12,947 nucleotides of DNA from an uncultured Bacteroidales bacterium. Lineage in GTDB: Bacteria; Bacteroidota; Bacteroidia; Bacteroidales; Paludibacteraceae. Under the pieces are notes generated by a model. The model was given only the letters and a program-made list of their open reading frames with translations, ran no database searches and had not been told where the DNA came from. The DNA lies in the NCBI GenBank assembly GCA_937915765.1, contig CALGHE010000088.1, positions 1 to 12,947 on the forward strand, given 5' to 3'. Shown in pieces: positions 7,674-12,947 of this stretch (positions are counted from its first letter, which is position 1; every line of letters begins with the position of its first letter). Both the position numbers and the translations under genes were made by a program.

Positions 7674-8564
7674 ATGAAAAAGGTTGGTTTATTTATTGTG
7701 GCGGTAGCGTTTGCCGCTTTTGCCAATGCTGCAGAAATTGTGGTGAAGCCTCAGGGCTGGAAAGCTGGTGACGTTCGTAAATACGATTGCGTGACAGTGG
7801 ATAAAGATGGAGAGATATTGAATCATGCAATGTATGTGGCTGTTAATTCAGTGGAGAAAGATAAATATCTGATGGATTACCAATTGGCTATTACTGATAC
7901 AGCGAGCCACTCTTATCAGGCAATGAAAATGATGTTAGGTGATTCGGTTACGACGGCTATGAATGATTTTGTTTATAAGTTCTCGTTGAATAAAAATGGT
8001 GAGTTCGGACATTTTGAAAACTATCAGGACTTGAACGCTTTGTTTGGAAATGGTTTGATGGGTGCTCTGATGGAATCTCTGGTGGGCTCTAGCCAGAAGG
8101 ATGCAGAAGACAAATATTTGTCTGAAATGCAAAATGTCTATTGGTACATGAACAAGAAGTTCGACGATAAGAAAGAGAATGTTATCAAGAGAGATTTTAC
8201 TGTGACGATAACAGCTTTTGATGATGTGGAAACAAAGGTAAGAGTGGGCTCGTTGGAGGGCAAGCAAACTTTTGTGCTGACTGCAAATATTTCGGCAGAG
8301 AAGGTGTTTGCATCTTCTGAGAAAACGTTAAGAGAAGCAATGAATAATATGGCTAAATCCATGGGCGTTCAGCCAAGTATGTTCGAGGATAAGATAAAGG
8401 AGAAGCTGGATGAACTGAAGAAGGTAGAAAGTACAATGGCGATCAAGGAAACTGTTGTTTTTGATGAAAAGACCGGCTGGTTTATCTCTTTTGATAGAGT
8501 GGTGGAGGCAACTTCTGGTGGCGAGACTAGTGTAGTCTCGCGAGTCACAACTACTTCTAAGTAA
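7674..8564 (+). CDS. Secreted protein of unknown function, paralogue 2 of a tandem pair
   Basis: This 296-aa protein aligns with its upstream neighbour over the whole length with almost no gaps. Shared blocks include VEKDKYL, DFVYKFSL-type and SVEGK/SLEGK segments, NMAKSMGVQPSMF and AIKETVVFDEKTGW. It has its own signal peptide (MKKVGLFIVAVAFAAFANA, cleavage likely after residue 19) and no lipobox, so it is predicted to be exported. No cysteine pair, catalytic triad or metal motif stands out. The pair therefore looks structural or ligand-binding rather than enzymatic, although that is only inference. The genes share a strand with a 36-nt AT-rich gap and one promoter upstream, and a strong terminator follows this copy, so they form a two-gene operon created by tandem duplication. 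Confidence 0.85.
   Translation: MKKVGLFIVAVAFAAFANAAEIVVKPQGWKAGDVRKYDCVTVDKDGEILNHAMYVAVNSVEKDKYLMDYQLAITDTASHSYQAMKMMLGDSVTTAMNDFVYKFSLNKNGEFGHFENYQDLNALFGNGLMGALMESLVGSSQKDAEDKYLSEMQNVYWYMNKKFDDKKENVIKRDFTVTITAFDDVETKVRVGSLEGKQTFVLTANISAEKVFASSEKTLREAMNNMAKSMGVQPSMFEDKIKEKLDELKKVESTMAIKETVVFDEKTGWFISFDRVVEATSGGETSVVSRVTTTSK
8521..8541 (+). repeat. Perfect 9-bp inverted repeat inside the end of paralogue 2
   Basis: GCGAGACTA (8521-8529) and TAGTCTCGC (8533-8541) are exact reverse complements around a 3-nt loop. The hairpin lies in the coding sequence about 20 nt before the stop and is absent from the matching place in paralogue 1. No T-run follows, so it is not a terminator; it could slow 3' decay of the message. 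Confidence 0.5.
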
Positions 8565-8581
8565 ATGATTGAAAATTAAAG

Positions 8582-8616
8582 AAAGTCTGCAATTAAAGTA
8601 TTGCGGACTTTTTTTT
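8582..8616 (+). terminator. Rho-independent terminator after the paralogue pair
   Basis: AGTCTGCAAT (8584-8593) pairs with ATTGCGGACT (8600-8609) through 10 bp with one G-U pair and a 6-nt loop. The flanking A's and T's extend the stem by two pairs, and a run of eight T's follows. Confidence 0.9.
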
Positions 8617-8639
8617 GTTCTGCTGTCTAATGTGATGCG

Positions 8640-8670
8640 CTTGCTTTGTGAAAAAATCTTGTTACCTTTG
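8640..8670 (+). promoter_or_regulatory. Predicted Bacteroidetes promoter for the VUT transporter operon
   Basis: TACCTTTG at 8663-8670 is a good -7 box. CTTG at 8640-8643 gives a 19-nt spacer as an imperfect -33 element. The leader to the ATG at 8688 is about 11 nt. Confidence 0.65.
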
Positions 8671-8687
8671 CAAAAAAAATTAATCGT

Positions 8688-9359
8688 ATGAACAAGGTAT
8701 CGGAAAACCCTTTCAAAAACCGAACGGACAGCCAGACTATGCTGGTGATTGTCTCGTCGCTCTTCGTGACCATGTATTTGGTCTCTAATATCATGGCTGT
8801 CAAGGTCATAGGTTTCTTTAATCTTTTCTATTTTGATGCAGGGACGATAACATTCCCTTTCGCCTATATGTTGGGTGATGTGCTCACCGAGATGTGGGGC
8901 TACAAAACGGCGAAGAAGGTGATATGGATGACTTTCGTCTGCAATATCATTCTTGTGGTCTGCACAATGATTGGGGTGTGGCTGCCGGCTCCGGATTATA
9001 TGGCGGAAACCTCCGCAGCATATCAGCACATCTTCACCTACGTGCCGCGCATAGTGATTGGTTCGTTAGTGGGATTTGTCTGCGGAGAACTTTCTAACGC
9101 ATGGCTGATGGAGAAAATAAAGCAGAAGACAGAAGGAAAACGTCTTTGGGTGCGCACAATCGGAAGCTCCGTTGTGGGTTACCTTTTAGATACAGTCCCG
9201 TTTGTGCTGATAGCCTTTGCAGGCGTTGTGCCAATGGCGGATCTGATTCTGATGATTATCACGCAGTATTTTGCAAAGTTGCTGATAGAGGCGTTTTTAG
9301 GAACACCGATGGCGTATGCTGCAATTGGTTTTCTGTCTAAAAGAATGGAGCGAATTTAG
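8688..9359 (+). CDS. yhhQ: VUT-family queuosine precursor transporter (YhhQ/DUF165)
   Basis: VUT-family proteins (YhhQ in E. coli) import queuosine precursors such as preQ0, preQ1 or queuine across the inner membrane for the tRNA wobble modification at position 34. The 223-aa protein is about the usual family length and has some six hydrophobic segments: about 18-42, 45-65, 78-99, 118-140, 160-180 and 185-215. Diagnostic stretches are GDVLTEMWGY at 63-72, GFVCGELSNAWLMEKIK at 129-145, and an SVVGYLLDTVPF segment at 161-172. The leading dozen residues are polar and cytoplasmic. The radical SAM gene starts 2 nt after its stop, so the two are translationally linked. Which precursor it carries cannot be read from sequence; the neighbour hints at queuine. 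Confidence 0.9.
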   Translation: MNKVSENPFKNRTDSQTMLVIVSSLFVTMYLVSNIMAVKVIGFFNLFYFDAGTITFPFAYMLGDVLTEMWGYKTAKKVIWMTFVCNIILVVCTMIGVWLPAPDYMAETSAAYQHIFTYVPRIVIGSLVGFVCGELSNAWLMEKIKQKTEGKRLWVRTIGSSVVGYLLDTVPFVLIAFAGVVPMADLILMIITQYFAKLLIEAFLGTPMAYAAIGFLSKRMERI

Positions 9360-9361
9360 TC

Positions 9362-10044
9362 ATGGAACGTTACGCAGAAATTTCAACAAAAATGCCCCGT
9401 GAATTTGTGCTGCTGCAAGGTTTGGGCTGCAAGTGGGCAAGGTGCTCGTTCTGTGATTACCATACGGATGTGAGCAACAATCCTTTTGAGGTGAATCGTA
9501 AGGTTTTGAATCGGGTGACAGGCAAGTATGGTGTGCTGGACGTGATAAACTCAGGCTCTGGATTTGAACTGGACGAGCAGACTTTAGATTTAATCAAAAA
9601 AGTGGTGGAGGAGAAAAAATCCATACGGTTTGGTTTGAAATGCACTATATGTATCGCAATCGGTTGGAGGAGTTTGCCAAACGTTTTGCGCCGGCAAGGG
9701 TTAAGTTCCGTTGCGGTATTGAGTCGTTCGACGGTATTCGCAGGGTGCAGTGGAACAAAGGTGTTCCCGCTGATGTGACTGTTGCAGATGTGGCAAAATA
9801 TTTCAGCGGTGTCTGTCTACTGGTCTGCACGCAAGGCGACACAAAGGAGCGCATCATTACTGACATCGAACTGGCTAAAAAGCATTTTGAGTACATGAGT
9901 GTCAACCTATTTTGTAACAACGAAACCGAAGTTCGTCGCGACGAGGAGTTGGCAGACTGGTTTGTGAAAGAGGTTTATCCCCTGATAAAAGATGACGACC
10001 GTATCGAGGTGCTGATAGGGAACACCGATTTAGGGGTGGGGTGA
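9362..10044 (+). pseudogene. Small radical SAM gene with a frameshift; possible QueL-like queuine lyase
   Basis: Two overlapping reading frames make one protein. The first runs from the ATG at 9362 through Gly91 (9632-9634). The second continues with FEMHYMYRNRLEEF and stops at 10044. Adding one T to the TTT at 9634-9636 joins them into 227 aa. Unrepaired, the first frame stops at 9778 after 138 residues, the last 47 of them out of frame. The N-terminus carries GLGCKWARCSFCDYH at 21-34, an iron-sulfur motif with Cys23, Cys28 and Cys31 spaced Cx4Cx2C rather than Cx3Cx2C. GIESFDG downstream resembles the SAM-binding acidic strand of the family. Its position directly behind a queuosine-precursor transporter suggests a salvage enzyme such as queuine lyase QueL, a radical SAM protein described in Clostridia. 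That assignment rests on context. The lesion may be real, or a homopolymer sequencing error. Confidence 0.75.
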
Positions 10045-10171
10045 TTTATGGTGCATGGAAGTTGAAGGTTTTGACACTTTTTTTGCATGGTTAAAATCTT
10101 GTTTGTCATGGAAAAAAAGTTTAAAGATCATAAATTCCGCGAAATGAATTTATAGAGCCCACCTTTGCAAA

Positions 10172-10972
10172 TTATTTAGGACTGAAAAAAAGGAAAGCTC
10201 CATAGCAATATCTTGCAATAATACATGTCAAGACAATATAAAGCAGCACTCTTAATTTAGAATGATTAATTGTCTTTCGCACTATTATGAACATTGCAAG
10301 ATAAGGCAAGATTTGCGACAATTGACGAAAAAATGTATAATAATGAGAAAGAAATCGAAGTAAAATCGGAGCTAAAGCATCAAACAAATTGATGTAGATT
10401 AGATACGCAAACATCAATATCGTTATAGTGCAGTACAAAGTTTTTTCATGAGAAGAGGCTCCGGACCACATTTTATTGTCGGTGTCTTCTACAATACGGG
10501 TGTTAAACATACAGTCGCTTAACTTTCTGTCCGCCATAAGACAAGCAACTATTATACTGCCTATTGTGTATAGTAGAACTATGTACACTACAATCGAGAG
10601 GACTGTTATGTTGGGGTATGGATAAATGTTCAAAGAACTAATACTATACAGAAAAATCGCAATAGCGCCGAATATATTTCGCATAACAAGTTGCGCAGAC
10701 CTCTTTTCTGTTAGAGAAATTACTTTCAGTCCTAAGATGTACTTCCCTGGTGTTTTCCCGTTAAATATAGCATCTTTACACAAATAGAAAAGAGCCAAAG
10801 AGGTATAAAGTATCAAGCCAACAAACAATTTGACATCATACAAAGGAATCAGACTTACCATAAAGTCAATTAAAAAAAATATATTAAACCAAATAATGAT
10901 ATCGAAATAAGCGGCAAGCAAATATCTGAATCTGCTAATTTTATTTGTTAAAGCGTTTGTTGCCTGTTCCAT
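10172..10972 (-). CDS. RDD-family membrane protein with extra C-terminal helices (second of tandem pair)
   Basis: RDD proteins are inner-membrane proteins named for conserved Arg and Asp residues; transport or ion exchange has been proposed for some, and function is otherwise unknown. In this 266-aa protein the first helix holds Arg16 and Asp24 (FRYLLAAYFDII). Asp67 precedes the loop FNGKTPGKYILGLKVI (70-85), the most conserved RDD signature. LSDCMFNTRIV at 151-161 matches the closing HDxxxxTxVV-type motif with Ser in place of His. A polar stretch at 162-178 separates this core from three further hydrophobic helices (about 180-200, 218-232 and 240-262) not part of the usual domain. It lies 29 nt downstream of a second RDD gene on the same strand and converges with the radical SAM gene. 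Codons are clearly more AT-rich than in the genes to the left. Confidence 0.8.
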   Translation of the reverse strand: MEQATNALTNKISRFRYLLAAYFDIIIWFNIFFLIDFMVSLIPLYDVKLFVGLILYTSLALFYLCKDAIFNGKTPGKYILGLKVISLTEKRSAQLVMRNIFGAIAIFLYSISSLNIYPYPNITVLSIVVYIVLLYTIGSIIVACLMADRKLSDCMFNTRIVEDTDNKMWSGASSHEKTLYCTITILMFAYLIYINLFDALAPILLRFLSHYYTFFRQLSQILPYLAMFIIVRKTINHSKLRVLLYIVLTCIIARYCYGAFLFFSPK

Positions 10973-11001
10973 ATCCGTTGTTTTTTATGTGTATAATCAA
11001 A

Positions 11002-11811
11002 TCAGAAAATAATAAATGTCGCAAATGCCTCAAGTAATCGGTTGGAAAATAATTTTATGCAAACCATAAGAGCCATCACCGCAATGACTGCGATTTTCAG
11101 TCCTTTGGGTTTAAAAAGTTTATAAATAAAGAAAGAATAGGCAGTTAAGAAGAACCCCCACTGTTTAATATCCTGGAGCAGAACATAGCGTCTTAACTCT
11201 TGAATTTCCATATCTTTATATAAATTAAAGTCCTCTATAGGAAGTACGAGGCATGGAAAGAATACAGAGTTGCATAAGAAAAAAAGTATCATGCAAGTCA
11301 CTATCAATACAGTCCTGTTGTCAAACTTGTCAGACAATGCTGTTTGTTCCGCCTCTTTTCTGGTTAATTTGCTTCCGCAAATATGGTCCCCGATAGTCTT
11401 GCCAGTGAAATTGACGCAAAGCATTTCCAAAACGTAATAAAACACAAAGCTGTTCTCTGTCACCAGGTTCTTAATACCACAAGAGGGCAGGAATAAGTGG
11501 ACGTAAAAAAGGGCTAATGGCAGATTGCGGAGCAACAGCAGCCATGCTGGCAATGTCCTGTTTTCTTTTTCGACAGCGATGCCTACGACGTGTTTTCCAA
11601 AACTTCTTTGTCCGAAAAAAAGGTCTTTTGACACAAGTAGCAAGAAAAATAAAATATGTGAAATAACATCATTGTCCGTATTAGTGTCACAAAGATTAAG
11701 TGGCAAGAAGGAACATAGATAGTAGATAATGCGTATAATATAAACGATTGTGAAAATGTCTATCAAGGCAGCACACAACCATTCCGCTTTGCTGGCTTTG
11801 TTATTCACCAT
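11002..11811 (-). CDS. Divergent RDD-family membrane protein (first of tandem pair)
   Basis: This 269-aa integral membrane protein is a degenerate relative of its neighbour. KAEWLCAALIDIFTI at 8-22 matches the first RDD helix but lacks the leading Arg; Asp18 is kept. LLVSKDLFFGQRSFGKHVVGIAV at 58-80, read as two adjoining pieces, keeps Asp63 and the GK pair in the signature loop. GKTIGDHICGSKLT at 137-150 stands for the closing motif. Two or three additional hydrophobic segments follow (about 166-192, 216-232 and 238-255), as in the second gene. The shared layout of RDD core plus C-terminal helices points to an old tandem duplication. The start at 11811 is an ATG preceded by AAGGAT, too close to act as a normal ribosome binding site. 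A consensus promoter lies about 200 nt upstream. No function can be assigned. Confidence 0.7.
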   Translation of the reverse strand: MVNNKASKAEWLCAALIDIFTIVYIIRIIYYLCSFLPLNLCDTNTDNDVISHILFFLLLVSKDLFFGQRSFGKHVVGIAVEKENRTLPAWLLLLRNLPLALFYVHLFLPSCGIKNLVTENSFVFYYVLEMLCVNFTGKTIGDHICGSKLTRKEAEQTALSDKFDNRTVLIVTCMILFFLCNSVFFPCLVLPIEDFNLYKDMEIQELRRYVLLQDIKQWGFFLTAYSFFIYKLFKPKGLKIAVIAVMALMVCIKLFSNRLLEAFATFIIF

Positions 11812-12008
11812 ATCCTTAAATTCCGCAACACTACATTAATAAAAACTTTTTTTTAATCCTGAACAGCAAAGTTTGCTCAGTTTTTTTCCGTGTTTGAAAA
11901 TTAGCTTGTTTTTAGTGTTGCTATAGAAAACAAACAAATTTTTTATCGGCACGGAATTTGGTATGCAAAAAAATAATCCTAAAATCACTCTTCTAAGAGT
12001 TTTTCTTG

Positions 12009-12041
12009 CAAATGTATGCAAATTCTTGTAGATTCTTCAAA
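12009..12041 (-). promoter_or_regulatory. Consensus Bacteroidetes promoter upstream of the RDD pair
   Basis: On the minus strand TTTG (12038-12041), a 21-nt spacer and TACATTTG (12009-12016) match the phylum's consensus exactly. Transcription would start near 12002, leaving a leader of about 190 nt before the ATG at 11811. A weaker one-mismatch -7 box, TAGTGTTG at 11826-11833, lies just before that gene and could be the working promoter instead. Confidence 0.6.
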
Positions 12042-12199
12042 AAAAATCAAGTTTTTACTGATTTTCTGCAATATTGTCCTAAATAATTTATAAGAAAAAA
12101 TAAAAAAGTAAGTTGAGCGCTAAAATTAGATGCTGTTTAAATTTATCTAAAATATTTTGTTAAGCATCAGAAAACAGAAGGCTAATTGAATCATGGCCA

Positions 12200-12265
12200 C
12201 TACAGTTCCCGCATGAAACTCAAAGCTTTTCCTTTATCAGTTTTTACAATGAATTTTTCACTCAT
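12200..12265 (-). pseudogene. 21-codon ORF, probable remnant of a small gene
   Basis: The minus strand opens with ATG at 12263-12265 and encodes MSEKFIVKTDKGKALSFMRE plus one Leu before TAG at 12200-12202. The peptide is charged, not low-complexity, and reads like the N-terminus of a small cytoplasmic protein. Other frames stay open after the stop but give no convincing continuation, so I read it as a truncated or decayed gene. It lies about 22 nt downstream of one copy of the promoter-like repeat. A real micropeptide is the alternative. Confidence 0.35.
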
Positions 12266-12286
12266 AAATAACGATTATTATATGTT

Positions 12287-12318
12287 TAAAGATAGCCGTT
12301 CACACCCACTCATCCAAA
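12287..12318 (-). repeat. 31-nt direct repeat, copy 1, with promoter-like layout
   Basis: On the minus strand: TTTG (12315-12318), 20 nt, then TATCTTTA (12287-12294). The spacer contains GAGTGGGTGTGAAC. It matches the copy near 12879-12909 at 29 of 31 positions. The last eight bases match TAnnTTTG except for the final G. Confidence 0.75.
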
Positions 12319-12402
12319 ATTGCAACATGAAGCCAGATACGTATTAGTGAATGTTTTGCAAATGCCTATATGTCAGTGCGGACGGATTGCAAGTCAGACC
12401 AG

Positions 12403-12840
12403 TCAGATGATAGAAGATTGCTTTATCAAATCAATCACCTTTAATTCCCTTTTGCTGGTCACACTAACTTCATGATAAACAGAATGAAAGTAATATCCGC
12501 TATTACCAAGTACGTATATGTCATCAATAAATCCAAACTTGTTATAATGAACAATACAACTTTCCATTCGCCATGATCCTAAACTTGCTTTTGTTTCTAA
12601 ATCCAAATCATCAGACAATGACTGAATTGACTCTAATTGCAATCCTTTAAAACTATCTGTTTTTTCAAATACGATTGGCAGAAATAATTGATTAATAAAT
12701 TCAATTTCAACAAATTGTCCCGACATACCTATCTCACAGTCTTCAGGACAAGAAAAAACGACAATTTTATCTCTATCTAAAAAAAACAAATATACGAAAC
12801 TTACTAATAGACAAATGGATAAAGCAATCATTTTTTTCAT
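12403..12840 (-). CDS. Small membrane-anchored protein of unknown function
   Basis: I do not recognise this 145-aa protein. It opens MKKM and has one hydrophobic segment at about residues 5-21 (IALSICLLVSFVYLFFL). There is no lipobox and no AxA cleavage site, so it is probably a membrane anchor with the remainder outside the cytoplasm. The soluble part has Cys31 and Cys35 close together (SCPEDC) and a third Cys near 95, is rich in aromatic and acidic residues, and looks beta-rich (VEIEFINQLFLPIVF, IDDIYVLGNSGYYF). The start at 12840 lies about 32 nt after the transcription start predicted from repeat copy 2, and 50 nt after the stop of the gene upstream. Base composition is AT-rich, like the RDD genes. 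A small anchored protein in an accessory region could be an immunity or adaptor protein, but nothing in the sequence shows that. Confidence 0.65.
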   Translation of the reverse strand: MKKMIALSICLLVSFVYLFFLDRDKIVVFSCPEDCEIGMSGQFVEIEFINQLFLPIVFEKTDSFKGLQLESIQSLSDDLDLETKASLGSWRMESCIVHYNKFGFIDDIYVLGNSGYYFHSVYHEVSVTSKRELKVIDLIKQSSII

Positions 12841-12877
12841 TTTCGTGTACCGTTAAGTTGTTTAAATTTAATTCAAA

Positions 12878-12909
12878 AAAAGATAGCTGTTCACACCCAC
12901 TCCTCCAAA
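12878..12909 (-). repeat. 31-nt direct repeat, copy 2, with promoter-like layout
   Basis: On the minus strand: TTTG (12906-12909), a 20-nt spacer, then TATCTTTT (12878-12885). It overlaps the last codons and stop of the partial gene at the window edge and sits just upstream of the 145-aa gene, for which it would be a well-placed promoter. Confidence 0.75.
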
Positions 12910-12947
12910 TACTTCTCAATGTTCCTTGTCTCGCCGCTGAAGTTCGC
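12891..12947 (-). CDS. C-terminal 18 codons of an unidentified gene (cut by window edge)
   Basis: Only the tail is inside the window: ANFSGETRNIEKYLEEWV, then TGA at 12891-12893. The stretch FSxETRNIExW-like is reminiscent of the C-terminal end of Bacteroidales AAA-ATPase-like/PD-(D/E)XK (DUF1703-type) proteins, recalled from memory and weak at this length. The terminal codons overlap the second copy of the 31-nt repeat. Confidence 0.5.
   Translation of the reverse strand, partial: ANFSGETRNIEKYLEEWV

Larger units (their letters stand above)
11812..12402. other. AT-rich 590-nt stretch without an intact gene
   Basis: No convincing complete coding region is seen on either strand. The stretch holds a consensus minus-strand promoter (12009-12041), the long leader to the RDD pair, a 21-codon ORF that looks like a remnant (12200-12265) and one copy of a 31-nt direct repeat (12288-12318). 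The section 12042-12180 is mostly A/T with no feature I can support beyond a weak inverted GATGCT/AGCATC pair at 12129-12134 and 12163-12168. Confidence 0.6.

Noticed and set aside
8328..9029. 233-codon minus-strand open frame across the terminator and transporter promoter
   Set aside because: It crosses two real genes, a strong terminator and a promoter, and the product is rich in His/Arg/Cys as expected of an antisense shadow.
10080..10171. Promoter-like CACCTTTG and ATG codons between the radical SAM gene and the RDD gene
   Set aside because: The -7 box has C at its first base, no TTTG lies at the right distance, and no open frame follows on the plus strand.
11857..11887. Possible plus-strand terminator hairpin followed by seven T's
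   Set aside because: The stem is short with a three-base bulge and no plus-strand gene ends upstream; kept only as possible leader structure.
11836..12021. 61-codon minus-strand ORF in the RDD leader
   Set aside because: Its start overlaps the -7 box of the predicted promoter, so the start could not be on that transcript; the sequence is AT-driven Lys/Phe/Leu and has no recognisable family.
12022..12947. CRISPR array or insertion-sequence ends
   Set aside because: Only two copies of the direct repeat exist, 591 nt apart, with a gene between them; there are no terminal inverted repeats and no transposase or cas reading frame.

Overview
The window looks like chromosomal DNA of a Bacteroidales bacterium (phylum Bacteroidota). 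Several intergenic regions carry the phylum's promoter signature (a TAnnTTTG -7 box, in the best cases with TTTG about 20 nt upstream), start codons lack strong Shine-Dalgarno sequences, and the housekeeping proteins (fused RibBA, a long LptF/G-type permease, FKBP lipoprotein, POT transporter, VUT-family transporter) have a Bacteroidales character. I cannot name the genus.

Left part (1-4914): a minus-strand group of an LptF/LptG-type permease, ribBA and pdxJ (cut by the window edge), covering lipopolysaccharide export, riboflavin precursors and vitamin B6. Divergent from it is a plus-strand pair: a DHH/DHHA1 phosphoesterase of the NrnA type and an FKBP-type prolyl isomerase lipoprotein 4 nt behind it. 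A bidirectional hairpin terminator separates this pair from a convergent POT-family peptide transporter (5019-6542, minus).

Middle (6660-10044): one promoter precedes two tandem paralogous secreted proteins of unknown function (298 and 296 aa), closed by a strong terminator. A second promoter drives a VUT/YhhQ-type queuosine-precursor transporter followed 2 nt later by a small radical SAM gene. The radical SAM frame is broken by an apparent one-T deletion near 9634-9636; restoring it gives a 227-aa protein with an unusual Cx4Cx2C cluster motif. The pairing suggests queuine salvage, with the radical SAM protein as a possible QueL-like queuine lyase, but this is inference.

Right part (10172-12947): visibly more AT-rich and accessory-looking. 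Two tandem, divergent RDD-family membrane proteins share the minus strand and may be read from a consensus promoter at 12009-12041 with a leader of about 190 nt. Beyond lie about 590 nt without an intact gene, a small single-span membrane-anchored protein of unknown function, and the last 18 codons of another minus-strand gene. A 31-nt imperfect direct repeat occurs twice here, 591 nt apart. Each copy reads as a Bacteroidetes promoter (TTTG, 20-nt spacer, TATCTTT) and lies just upstream of a small minus-strand ORF: the 145-aa gene, and a 21-codon ORF that looks like a gene remnant. This repeat-plus-payload arrangement is the least explained structure in the window.
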